Source: Paraburkholderia aromaticivorans (GTDB lineage Bacteria > Pseudomonadota > Gammaproteobacteria > Burkholderiales > Burkholderiaceae). From it: 64,000 nt of DNA. Position 1 is the first letter of the stretch. Each line of letters starts with the position of its first letter. The stretch lies in the NCBI RefSeq assembly GCF_012689525.1, contig NZ_CP051514.1, positions 124,001 to 188,000 of the forward strand, given 5' to 3'. A model generated the notes under the pieces. The model saw only the letters and a list, made by a program, of their open reading frames with translations. It did not search any database and was not told the DNA's origin. Positions 46,563 to 54,794 of the stretch are shown in pieces. The translations under genes and the position numbers were made by a program.

Positions 46563-48332
46563 GTGGCAAAGATTAACAATGACCCAGTGGATGTTGTCGT
46601 GGTCGGGCTGGGCTGGGCGGGGTCGCTCATGAGTATCGAGCTCGCGCAGGCGGGCCTGAAAGTGCGGGCACTTGAGCGAGGTGAGGATCGCACCAATGCC
46701 GATTTCGCCTATCCGAAACCGGCCGACCAGTACGCTTACGGTGTGCGTAACAAGATCATGGTGACGCCGCGCGATGGCGCCCTGACCGTGCGCCACTCGG
46801 CGAACGACACCGCGCTGCCGACCCGCAAGTGGGGCGCTTTCGTGCCGGGCACGGGCGTGGGCGGCTCCGGCCTGCACTGGACCGGTGTGCTGATTCGCCC
46901 GACGCCCACGGACATCAAGCTGAAGACGTATGCCGATGCGGCCTACAAAAGAGGCCAGCTGCAAGGCGGCATGCAGATTCAGGACTTCCCGTTCACCTGG
47001 GATGAAATCGAGCCTTACCTCGACTTTTTCGAAAAGGTATGCGGCCTGTCAGGGAAAACCGGTAACCTTCGCGGCAAGATGGTCGAAGGTGGCGATCCAT
47101 TCGAGGGTCCGCGCTCCAATCTGCACCCGCTGCCCGCGCTCGAAGACACCCTGAACAATACGATGTTTGCGGGCGCAGCGCGCAAGCTCGGCTATCACCC
47201 GTTTCCCAATCCATCGGCCAACGTTTCGCGCGCGTGGACCAATCCCTATGGCAACCAGATTGCGCCGTGCAATTACTGCGGCTATTGCAGCAAGTACCCG
47301 TGCCTGAATTTTTCAAAGGCCTCGCCGCAGACGTCCGTACTCGATGCGCTCAGGCGCATGGAGAATTTCTCGTATCGCGTGAATGCGAACGTGCTGCGCG
47401 TGGAGCTGCATCCGGACGGGAAGACGGCGAAAGGCGTGATCTACGCCGACGCGCACGGCAATGAAGTGTTTCAGCCAGCGAAGATCGTCGTGCTGGCGGG
47501 CTTTCAGTTCGTCAACGTGCGCCTGATGTTACTTTCGGGCATTGGCAAACCGTATGACCCCGTGAGCGGCAAGGGCGTGGTCGGCCGCAACTATGCGTTC
47601 CTCAGCAATGGCGGCGCCACGCTGTTCTTCAAGGATAAGAACTTCAATCCGTTCGCCACCGCCGGCGCAACCGGGCAGATGTTCAACGACATTTCGCCGG
47701 GTAATTTTGATGGCCCTTCTCTCGGCATCATCGGCGGAGCGAAGATTCACAGCTCGCAAGCGTCCGGGGCGCCGATCGGCACGGCATTGCCTCACGGTAC
47801 ACCCGCATGGGGGCGGGGCTGGAAGGAAGGTATGCAGAACTGGTACGGCCACTCGATGAAGATCAGCATTTCGACGGGCTGCATGTCGTATCGCGATCAC
47901 TTCGTTGATCTCGATCCTGTGTACAAGGATCCATGGGGCCAGCCACTGCTGCGGATCACGTTCGACTGGAAACAGAACGAACTCAAACTGCAACAGCATC
48001 TGCGGAAGATCGTGCTTGAGATTACGAAGGAACTGAACCCGGACAGCTATTCGGAGAGCTTCCTTTCGCTGGATTCGCACTGGGACATTACCAAGTACGT
48101 GTCGACCCACAACGTAGGCGGTGCGGTAATGGGAGACTCACCGGAAACTAGCGCGTTGAACCGCTATCTGCAAAGCTGGGACGTGCATAACGTTTTCGTC
48201 GCTGGCGGCAATGCTTTTCCCCAAAACTTTCAGGCCAATCCGACTGCCATGATTGGCGCGCTCACCCTGTTCGCCGCGCGGGCGATCAAGGAGCAGTACC
48301 TCAAGAACCCAGGTCCGTTGGTGCACGCGTGA
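46563..48332 (+). CDS. GMC flavoprotein, gluconate 2-dehydrogenase-type large subunit (second cluster)
   Basis: GTG 46563 with AAGGAA upstream gives 589 residues. FAD motif GLGWAG lies near residues 15-20. The cysteine insertion APCNYCGYCSKYPCLNFSKASPQ corresponds to that at 12422-14200, and THNVGGAVMGDSP and GGNAFPQNFQANPT mark the GMC C-terminus. It oxidises a sugar acid such as gluconate at the periplasmic face. Exported with subunit 3. The two copies clearly share a family but differ enough that distinct substrates are possible. Confidence 0.9.
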   Translation: MAKINNDPVDVVVVGLGWAGSLMSIELAQAGLKVRALERGEDRTNADFAYPKPADQYAYGVRNKIMVTPRDGALTVRHSANDTALPTRKWGAFVPGTGVGGSGLHWTGVLIRPTPTDIKLKTYADAAYKRGQLQGGMQIQDFPFTWDEIEPYLDFFEKVCGLSGKTGNLRGKMVEGGDPFEGPRSNLHPLPALEDTLNNTMFAGAARKLGYHPFPNPSANVSRAWTNPYGNQIAPCNYCGYCSKYPCLNFSKASPQTSVLDALRRMENFSYRVNANVLRVELHPDGKTAKGVIYADAHGNEVFQPAKIVVLAGFQFVNVRLMLLSGIGKPYDPVSGKGVVGRNYAFLSNGGATLFFKDKNFNPFATAGATGQMFNDISPGNFDGPSLGIIGGAKIHSSQASGAPIGTALPHGTPAWGRGWKEGMQNWYGHSMKISISTGCMSYRDHFVDLDPVYKDPWGQPLLRITFDWKQNELKLQQHLRKIVLEITKELNPDSYSESFLSLDSHWDITKYVSTHNVGGAVMGDSPETSALNRYLQSWDVHNVFVAGGNAFPQNFQANPTAMIGALTLFAARAIKEQYLKNPGPLVHA

Positions 48333-48337
48333 TTGCG

Positions 48338-49615
48338 ATGAAAAAATTCAAGTCATTTACTGCCGCGGCCATGCTGACGTTTGCCACACTGGGCGCCGGA
48401 TCTGCCCAGGCTCAGGACCCCGGGCAGAGCGCCGGGCTGATTCAACGCGGAGAGTATCTCGCCCGCGCGGGCGACTGCATGGCATGCCACAGCGCGCCGG
48501 GCAGAAAGCCGTTTACAGGCGGTCTGCCGATCGAGAGCGGTCTTGGCACCATCTACTCGACCAACATCACGCCGAGCAAGGGTGCTGGCATCGGCAATTA
48601 CACCGAGCAGCAGTTTTCCGATGCTGTCCGCAAGGGCATTCGCGCCGACGGCTCACGGCTGTACCCGGCCATGCCGTATCCGTCGTACGCGAAGATCACA
48701 GGCGCAGATGTCCACGCGCTCTACGCATACTTCATGAAGGGCGTGGCACCCATTGACGAACGGGCACCCGTAACGGATCTGCGCTTTCCGTTCAATCAGC
48801 GCTGGGGCATGGCGCTCTGGAACTGGGCATTCACCTCGGACAAGCCGTTTGCGGCGCCTGATAACGCGAGTGAACAGGTTCGACGCGGGGCGTATCTGGT
48901 CGAGAGTCTCGGCCATTGTGGCAGCTGCCATACGCCGCGCGGCTTCGCCATGAACGAAAAGGCGCTCGACAGCAGCGACGCACTGTTCCTGTCCGGTGGC
49001 AATCTCAACGGCTGGAGTGTGCCGTCACTGCGCGGCATGCCAAACTGGACACAGGAGGACATCGTCGATTACCTGCAGAGCGGGCGTAACAGCAAGGCTG
49101 CGGTGGCCGGAGAGATGACCTCGGTCGTCTCCAACAGTACGTCACATATGACAAACGACGACCTCAGTGCGATCGCTGCTTATGTGAAGACTCTGCCTGC
49201 TCCGCACAGGGCTCAGGCCAGCTCCGAAGCGACGGCGACGGCAGGTACCACCGCAGCCAGACTGACAGCGGCACAGTCGCTCACCTTGGGCGAGCGTCTC
49301 TATGTCGATAATTGCAGTGCGTGTCACTTCGTCAGAGGTCAGGGGGCGCCGCGCGTGTTTCCCCGTCTGGATGGCGCGACCGTGGTCAACGCACCGAATC
49401 CGGACGGACTGATCCACGTTATCCTCGCCGGCGCGCAAACCCCTTCTACGGCAAAGGCGCCGTCGGCCCTGCCGATGCCTGGATTTGCGTATCGCTTGAG
49501 CGACGATGAAGTCGCGCAACTGGCGACGTTCCTGCGTAGAGGGTGGTCGAACCACGCCGGGCCGGTCGGCGCCCGCCAGGTCGCGAAGGTCCGTCAGACG
49601 CTCAAGCAGCAGTAA
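48338..49615 (+). CDS. triheme cytochrome c subunit (second gluconate-type cluster)
   Basis: ATG 48338 gives a clean signal peptide (KKFKSFTAAAMLTFATLGAGSAQA); an overlapping GTG at 48329 is possible. The protein is 425 residues with haem motifs CMACH, CGSCH and CSACH. There is no C-terminal membrane helix, as in the 11084-12412 homologue. It conveys electrons from the flavoprotein to ubiquinone. It starts 6 bp after the GMC stop. Confidence 0.93.
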   Translation: MKKFKSFTAAAMLTFATLGAGSAQAQDPGQSAGLIQRGEYLARAGDCMACHSAPGRKPFTGGLPIESGLGTIYSTNITPSKGAGIGNYTEQQFSDAVRKGIRADGSRLYPAMPYPSYAKITGADVHALYAYFMKGVAPIDERAPVTDLRFPFNQRWGMALWNWAFTSDKPFAAPDNASEQVRRGAYLVESLGHCGSCHTPRGFAMNEKALDSSDALFLSGGNLNGWSVPSLRGMPNWTQEDIVDYLQSGRNSKAAVAGEMTSVVSNSTSHMTNDDLSAIAAYVKTLPAPHRAQASSEATATAGTTAARLTAAQSLTLGERLYVDNCSACHFVRGQGAPRVFPRLDGATVVNAPNPDGLIHVILAGAQTPSTAKAPSALPMPGFAYRLSDDEVAQLATFLRRGWSNHAGPVGARQVAKVRQTLKQQ

Positions 49616-50366
49616 CCGGCCTTTATTCGAAAGGCTGTCGGGTGACAAGTCGGGGCTGCGATATAGGCAAGACGGTTCTGTCATGCTGTTGGCGGATTGC
49701 CGGAGATGCGGCGACAATCTTTCGCGTCAAACGAGCCACCATACAGCAATAGGCATTTGCCGTCGCCCCGTCTTCTGTGCTCGCTCCTGATGCCCGCCTG
49801 ACGGGACCAGTTATACGCTGCGGCGGCATTACCATTTCCCGCTGAGCCAGCGGATGGTCGAGGAGCTGCCGCCCGGGCGCGGCATCGACGTCGTTATGAA
49901 ACGGTGCGGCGCCGGTCAGTCCGTTCTCGACCGACTCAAACGTCTCGGCGGACTGCCTTATCGGTGATCAGCGCAAGAAGCATTTGACCTCGCCAAGCCA
50001 TGGACAGTGTGCATATGCGAGCAGGCGAGTGTCGCCGGTCACGTCTGGTCTTCGGTGCCGCCCAAGGCGTCGAGCAACTAGGAGCTCGGGCTTCTTTTGC
50101 CTCGATTCTGTTGTTGAATTCGCCAGCGTCTAAATCAGGTCAAGGCAGGGCATGGCCCACTGCATTGGAGTGGACCTGCCCGGATTTGTCGTCCAGTGCG
50201 GGAGCGAACTCGCAAGACTCTCCCCTGATCAGGAGAGCCAGCGAACTGTTTCAGGCAAAGCCGGGAATGGACGCCCAGCATCGATCGAAGATTGACGGCA
50301 TCGTTGCAAACGTTGACTTGCTCAACAATGCGATCGCGACGAGTGCGTCCTTGCTGCACGGGAACC
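49616..50366. other. gene-poor spacer with possible transposase debris
   Basis: About 750 bp. A short frame at 49827-49967 is weakly transposase-like (listed separately). The rest has open frames without recognisable domains. The long plus frame 50000-50458 overlaps the real minus gene and is not accepted. Confidence 0.45.
49827..49967 (+). pseudogene. possible IS6-like transposase N-terminal remnant
   Basis: The frame reads HYHFPLSQRMVEELPPGRGIDV, reminiscent of the helix-turn-helix at the start of IS6-family transposases (compare FSLSLRDIEELLLERGVAV at 52887-53621). It then loses similarity and stops. The match is short and the call is tentative. Confidence 0.25.
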
Positions 50367-50981
50367 CTAATCCGATCGCTGTTTGTAAAGAAAAATCGGC
50401 AGCCTCCAGTCGCGCCATATTGCTAACAGACGCAGCATCAAACCGCAGCCGAAACTGATGGCGGTATTCAGGTCATTGCCGACACCGAATGCACGCAAGC
50501 CTAAAAAGATCGCGCAGGTCGCGAGCGAGACGCTCGCGTACAGTTCATGTCGGAACACCATCGGAACCTGGTTGCACAGGACATCGCGCAGGATGCCGCC
50601 GAAGACGCCCGTAATCATGCCAGACATGATGACGACGGCGGTTGGGTAGTTCATTTTCAGCGCGACGCTGCAGCCAATCAACGAGAACGCGATCAGTCCC
50701 ATTGCGTCCAGGGCGAGAAAGACTCGTCTCAGAGCAGGCATGCAGCGCGCGATGACAGTCGTCAGCAGACCGGCTGAAATGACCAGATAGATGTATCCCG
50801 GATGCTGGGTCCACGCGACGGGAAAGTGACCAAGGATCAGGTCACGGATGGTGCCGCCGCCTAACGCCGTGACAAAGGCGATGACGGCCACGCCAAAAAT
50901 GTCCATATTGCGGCGTCCGGCAGCAAGTGCGCCTGACATTGCCTCGGCGGTGATCGCGATCAGGTAGATGATGGTCAGCAC
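50367..50981 (-). CDS. TRIC/YicG-like membrane protein (UPF0126)
   Basis: This 204-residue protein has seven predicted helices and the duplicated glycine-rich signature of the family: ALGGGTIRDLILGHFPVAW in the first half and GVFGGILRDVLCNQVPMVF in the second. Bacterial members resemble trimeric intracellular cation channels, and YicG relatives are linked to glycine transport. A tandem glycine riboswitch lies 117 bp upstream on the same strand, which supports a glycine-related role. GGAGC precedes the start. Confidence 0.9.
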   Translation of the reverse strand: MLTIIYLIAITAEAMSGALAAGRRNMDIFGVAVIAFVTALGGGTIRDLILGHFPVAWTQHPGYIYLVISAGLLTTVIARCMPALRRVFLALDAMGLIAFSLIGCSVALKMNYPTAVVIMSGMITGVFGGILRDVLCNQVPMVFRHELYASVSLATCAIFLGLRAFGVGNDLNTAISFGCGLMLRLLAIWRDWRLPIFLYKQRSD

Positions 50982-51068
50982 GTCATGCGCTCCTGTTGGT
51001 CAGGCGGAGGCGAACGGTGACTGAGGATGCAGGCGAATACATCGGGAGTGACTCCGGTCAGAGACAGG

Positions 51069-51086
51069 GCGCCGCATGCTGCGGCG
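51069..51086 (-). promoter_or_regulatory. hairpin in riboswitch expression platform
   Basis: A perfect 7-bp GC stem (CGCCGCA/TGCGGCG, 3-nt loop) lies between the second glycine aptamer and the TRIC/YicG start. There is no T-tract, so it may act on translation or as part of an antiterminator; the mechanism is not visible. Confidence 0.45.
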
Positions 51087-51097
51087 TCCTGATGCGC

Positions 51098-51300
51098 CTC
51101 TCCCTCTGTCCTTTTACCTGAGAGTTTCGGCTCCATAGGAAGCCAGCCCCTTCGGTGGGTCGAAGCGTGCGATGTACTGCGCGTCCGGCCTCTCTCCAGT
51201 CGGCGAAATGTTTCCGCGGTTCGGCATGCCTGAGCGATCATGGGAGTTTGCGCCTTCGGCGGAGGCGGAGGCCGCCTCTCTCTCCCGCGGAAGAGGGGCG
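51098..51300 (-). promoter_or_regulatory. tandem glycine riboswitch
   Basis: Read on the minus strand, two glycine aptamers follow one another. The first, around 51295-51207, has GGGAGAGAGGCGG, GCCGAAGGCGCAAACTCCC and a closing segment. The second, around 51203-51098, has CTGGAGAGAGGCC, CACCGAAGGGGC and the diagnostic 3' part GAAACTCTCAGGTAAAAGGAC with AGAGGGAG. The CGCCGCA-GCA-TGCGGCG hairpin at 51069-51086 beyond it may be part of the expression platform. It controls the TRIC/YicG gene. Confidence 0.9.
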
Positions 51301-52112
51301 ATTATCGTGGGTAAACCCTTATTTGTCAATTGGCGGCGCATATTTTAAACGGTGGTCGACGTATCGACCGTACTTATCCATATGTACTCCTTCCGAAATC
51401 GTCGGGCTCACGAACCTCATCTTTTTCCTCGCGACTCGAACAGCGGCGCAACCCGCGATCGGTGGGCCACCTTCGGGTGGCCTACCTCGAGGCTTCACGA
51501 CATGCCGGGAAATGCCAGCGCCCATACCCATTGACGGATTGCTTAACGGCGGTCGCCAGATCCGGAAAGCATGATTGGGTCTGGGTGACCCGGGGAGGCG
51601 ACGCTCGGAGATTGGCCGGCCTGGATGGGAGCCGCATGCTCGCCGCTCTGGCACAGCCCTTGAGCGCTCGCTGAATCGCTGTCAGCGAGAAGTCCGCCAT
51701 CGGGAGCATGCTCACCGGCTAAATGATCATGAGCGCCGTCTGGACGCATGGACGGTACAGCCCGGCGCGCGGTCGCTTCACGAATGGCGAATTGAGGGCA
51801 GTGTCCATTTCCTGAACGCGGCTTTAGCAGAAATGGCGGACGCCATTAGCGAAATTAGCGAACTTGAACAGACGCAAATGACTGCTCCCTGGCTCGTGTC
51901 AGCCCCGCTTTGCATCGCGACACTACGCATTCATCGAAGCCATTAGCGGACGTTGGCCGTTACCGTCGGGGAACGACCGAACTGAAGCAGTGAGCGGGCA
52001 TATCAACGTGCATGGACCAATGGCGGCTTTGTCCGATGAGGATAGGGGTAGGAAACGGCGATCGCCGTTTCCTACCTCCGAACCCGGTATGCAGTATTCC
52101 CGCATCAAATGA
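51301..52112. other. region without recognised gene left of the AlkP-like remnant
   Basis: About 810 bp. Frames are open on both strands but none shows a known domain, signal or ribosome site. It contains the 30-bp perfect palindrome at 52047-52076. It may hold decayed DNA, as the gene to its right is truncated. Confidence 0.45.
52047..52076. repeat. 30-bp perfect palindrome
   Basis: GGTAGGAAACGGCGA followed directly by its exact reverse complement TCGCCGTTTCCTACC, with GCGATCGC at the centre and no loop. It lies 36 bp before the AlkP-like remnant. It lacks a T-tract, so a terminator is not the obvious reading; a dimeric protein site or cruciform is possible. Confidence 0.85.
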
Positions 52113-52829
52113 GTTCGATCACATTCATATTTCGGCATATACCGGGCACGCACAGTGGATTCATATAAAGCCTTCGTCAACAGCTGCCCGGATTTATGTT
52201 CGATTCCGAACAGTAAGCGGCAAACGGAATCGGATTCCGCCGTCGCCAGCGACGTAAAGTTGGATGGAGGAGTGGTGACCGATGTGGTGAAACTGCCGTT
52301 TATCAGGGTTCGGCCGGCAACCTTGGTCAAGCTTGCCGCTCATCTCAGGAACGAACGTAGAAACAGGGACTATCGGGCACGTCGACCACTGATGCAGGCA
52401 CCGCTTGCGTTCGACGTTTTTCTAAATGCATACAAGAAAACAAGGCCGGAATTTTCGACTTTCTTTACCAATCACGTCGCGGGCGCAATGCATCGGTACT
52501 GACGTTATGTATTTCCAGAAGACTTCAACCAGCAGAACCTTTCCGCAAGCGACAAGTTCAAGAGCGAAACCGTTCTTGCGGCGATGGACATTGCAGACGA
52601 GCAAATCGGCAGGCTCGCAAAAATAACCAGACAGGGTGGCGGCTCTCTTCTGATCTTGTCGTCAATGGGACAGGAGGCGGTAAAGCGTCCTCCGTATCAC
52701 GGTGAGCTTCGCCTCAACGACGCAAAGAAACTGGCAACTGCGATCGGGTTCTACCATTCATTCAAGGCGAATCTCGCCATGCAGCCCGATTTCGATTTCG
52801 AGTTTGAGTCTAGCACCCATGCCAGGGAG
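52113..52829 (+). pseudogene. alkaline-phosphatase-superfamily-like protein remnant
   Basis: One continuous frame reads TVDSYKAFVNSCPDL ... PTFFTNHVAGAMHRY in similar form (actual start of that block EFSTFFTNHVAG). A TGA at 52500-52502 follows where a Trp codon is expected. The frame then continues as RYVFPEDF, FKSETVLAAMDIADEQIGRLA, LLILSSMGQEA. These segments resemble a family of AlkP-like phosphodiesterase proteins, from memory. The 5' metal-binding half is absent, and the 3' end is cut at 52829 by the IS6 copy. So the gene is truncated at both ends and has a nonsense mutation. Confidence 0.6.
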
Positions 52830-53661
52830 GGCTTTGTCAAGTTGACGGCTGTAGACAATTTTTTGGTTAAAGTGTAGTTGTACTTATTAAATAACTTTCT
52901 GAGATGCGGTAGTGACAGTCCACCCATGCCACGTGACGAAGCGTTCCTGGAGTACGGCACGATGACATGCCGCGTTCATCTGTTGTCTGGGCAACGCGAA
53001 GTGCTGCCGGATTGGGCCGAAGCACGAGAGAAACGCCTGCGCGTGACGCGCATCGCGAAAGCCGCACATCTGATGTTCGCGCCTGCGTGTCGGCTGGTGG
53101 CTGTTCTCGGCACGGTTGTTCACACGTGCCGCCGCCTTGACGAAAACGTGCTTCACATGAGCGAGCTCAGGAATATCAGCCTTCGCCGCCGGATAGCTGC
53201 GCAGCTGGTCGGTAACGATCTTGCGCGGCACCGGGTTTGAACGCAGCAGCCTCCGGAAGAAGCGCTTTGCCGCAGCCTTGTCGCGCCGCTTTTGAACCAG
53301 CACGTCGAGTTCGGCACCATGCTCGTCGACCGCTCGCCGCAACAGATACGACTCGCCGCGCAGCGTCACGAACATCTCGTCCAGATGCCATGTGCTGCCC
53401 GGCTTGCGCCGCGCCGCTCTGGCGCAATGGGCGAATCCAGCGCCGAACTTGTCGCACCAGCAACGGATCGTTTCGTACGTGACCGCGACACCACGCTCCA
53501 GCAACAACTCCTCGATGTCGCGCAGGCTCAGGCTGAACCGGAAGTACCAGCGAACCGCACAGCTGATGACGACGGCAGGGAAGCGGTGACCGTGATAAAG
53601 CGATTTCGTTTTTTCCATCACTTCATTCTACCGCAGCATCCCCCATCAACCTGACAGTGCC
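52830..53661 (-). mobile_element. IS6-family insertion sequence, copy 1
   Basis: The left end reads GGCTTTGTCAAGTTGACGG from 52830. The right end, reverse complemented from 53661, reads GGCACTGTCAGGTTGATGG: a clear pair of IS6-type terminal repeats. The element is 832 bp and holds one intact transposase. The flanking 8-mers (CCAGGGAG left, CTCTGTGC right) do not match, so no target duplication remains. A second copy in the same orientation begins at 63286. Confidence 0.88.
52887..53621 (-). CDS. IS6-family transposase
   Basis: This 244-residue protein carries an N-terminal helix-turn-helix (FSLSLRDIEELLLERGVAVTYETIRCW) and an intact DDE core: STWHLDEMFVTLRGE, KIVTDQLRSYPAAK and NNRAENSHQPTRRREHQM. 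It is complete and uninterrupted, so may be active. IS6 elements move by forming cointegrates and by recombination with other copies, which explains the missing target duplication and the DNA loss at its borders. Confidence 0.95.
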   Translation of the reverse strand: MMEKTKSLYHGHRFPAVVISCAVRWYFRFSLSLRDIEELLLERGVAVTYETIRCWCDKFGAGFAHCARAARRKPGSTWHLDEMFVTLRGESYLLRRAVDEHGAELDVLVQKRRDKAAAKRFFRRLLRSNPVPRKIVTDQLRSYPAAKADIPELAHVKHVFVKAAARVNNRAENSHQPTRRREHQMCGFRDARHAQAFLSCFGPIRQHFALPRQQMNAACHRAVLQERFVTWHGWTVTTASQKVI

Positions 53662-53747
53662 CTCTGTGCTCTCGGGCTCAAGGATACAGCTGCGCCGGCT
53701 GTCTGGAATGCCGTCCTATTCAATCAATAAGGTATCCGTATTTATAG

Positions 53748-53813
53748 GGGTTCGAGGTGCAGTGGAACGGTTATCGGAAGAATCCCATAACCGTTCCACT
53801 GCTCCCCGAACCC
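53748..53813. repeat. 66-nt near-perfect hairpin
   Basis: A 16-bp perfect stem (GCAGTGGAACGGTTAT, 53759-53774, with its complement at 53787-53802) surrounds a 12-nt loop. It is extended outwards by nine more pairs (GGGTTCG with CGAACCC and two GC pairs), giving 25 of 27 paired positions. It lies 87 bp right of the IS6 copy and just before the Cys-rich gene. It may be a transposon end, a recombination site or the trace of a structured RNA. Confidence 0.85.
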
Positions 53814-53824
53814 AGGGATTGCCA

Positions 53825-54589
53825 ATGCTGGCGTTGGATCGACTGTTTGTATGCGCCCGCTGCCGGTTGTGGGTCATTGTTTGTCGCCGTTGCGACCGCG
53901 ACCAGATCTATTGCAAAAGCGACTGCTCTGAGCTTTCGCGCCACGCCTGCATGCGCGAGGCTGGCAAACGCTACCAGCACAGCCGCCACGACCGTATCGC
54001 ACACGCCGAACGGATGCGCCGCTATCGCCACCGCCAGAATAAAGTGACGCATCAGAGTTCCGCCCCACAGGCCGCCGATGCTCTACTCTACTGGCGCCGA
54101 CTTCGACGACGGCGGCCAGGGGTACGCGTAAGCGTCGCTTGCCATTCATTTCACGCACTCACCGCAGCAAGTACGGAGATGGAAATGGCACGTTTGAAGC
54201 TACCGACGATCGAACACAGTTCCTGCGTCATCGAGGCCGAGTACCGCGAGGATCGCCTTGCGCGATTCAGCTCCCGGGTAAAGCAGGACAACAAGATCGC
54301 CGGCCTTCGCTTCCGAGAACGGCTCAGCGATCTGCTTCTCAGCCTTGCGGGGTTTATCAACAAACGCGACATGAATCCCTCGATCCATATCAATGTCGTC
54401 TATGCCGAGAGCATTCGGGAAGAGTGCGGCGTTTCGCAGAACGACAGTGAGCGTTTTTCCGTCGACGGTACAACTGAACCTGTCCCGGTCGGGGCCGAAG
54501 TGGCGGATACTGTTGATCTTCATCTTGATCTCAATCTCATTGCAAAACCGGGAAGGACAGTCTGTCTCTACCTCCCGTCCGGAACATAG
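53825..54589 (+). CDS. Cys-rich zinc-finger-like protein, mobile-element associated
   Basis: The credible part is the first 80 or so residues from ATG 53825: LDRLFVCARCRLWVIVCRRCDRDQIYCKSDC..., with paired cysteines in CxxC spacings, then basic HTH-like SELSRHACMREAGKRYQHSRHDRIAHAERMRRYRHRQNKVTHQ. I recall this family as a small protein near transposons in Burkholderia and Pseudomonas. The frame stays open to 54589, but that stretch lies opposite the minus-strand gene 54200-54718 and loses the pattern. The 3' part is therefore probably not native and the gene may be truncated. Confidence 0.5.
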   Translation: MLALDRLFVCARCRLWVIVCRRCDRDQIYCKSDCSELSRHACMREAGKRYQHSRHDRIAHAERMRRYRHRQNKVTHQSSAPQAADALLYWRRLRRRRPGVRVSVACHSFHALTAASTEMEMARLKLPTIEHSSCVIEAEYREDRLARFSSRVKQDNKIAGLRFRERLSDLLLSLAGFINKRDMNPSIHINVVYAESIREECGVSQNDSERFSVDGTTEPVPVGAEVADTVDLHLDLNLIAKPGRTVCLYLPSGT

Positions 54590-54718
54590 CACAGGCAGCG
54601 AAAAAGCAGCTTTGAACGGGGCCGTTTCAAGTCGGCGAGTCGACTCCAAATTGCCCGTATCGACGGTCTCCGCGGTTGCGGACGAAACGGTCCCGCAGAA
54701 GGCTGAAAGCAATACCAC
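54200..54718 (-). CDS. hypothetical exported protein
   Basis: GTG 54718 begins a 172-residue frame with a signal-like N-terminus (VVLLSAFCGTVSSATA). The body resembles a real globular protein (KINSIRHFGPDRDRFSCTVDGKTLTVVLRNAALFPNALGIDDIDMDRGIHVAF). There is no family I recognise. It overlaps the open plus-strand frame from 53825 in antisense; its codon use favours it as the real gene over that stretch. No ribosome site is clear. Confidence 0.45.
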   Translation of the reverse strand: MVLLSAFCGTVSSATAETVDTGNLESTRRLETAPFKAAFSLPVLCSGREVETDCPSRFCNEIEIKMKINSIRHFGPDRDRFSCTVDGKTLTVVLRNAALFPNALGIDDIDMDRGIHVAFVDKPRKAEKQIAEPFSEAKAGDLVVLLYPGAESRKAILAVLGLDDAGTVFDRR

Positions 54719-54794
54719 GCGCCCACCGACCTACCGGGAGACTTTGAGATGGAAGTCTGAAGGTTAGGATCAGCACAAGGTGACAAGTGTCTCG

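Noticed and set aside
50000..50458. 152-residue plus-strand frame
   Set aside because: No ribosome site or domain; its end overlaps the TRIC/YicG gene in antisense.
51923..52330. 135-residue minus-strand frame across the palindrome
   Set aside because: Opposes the AlkP-like coding remnant and has no recognisable domain.
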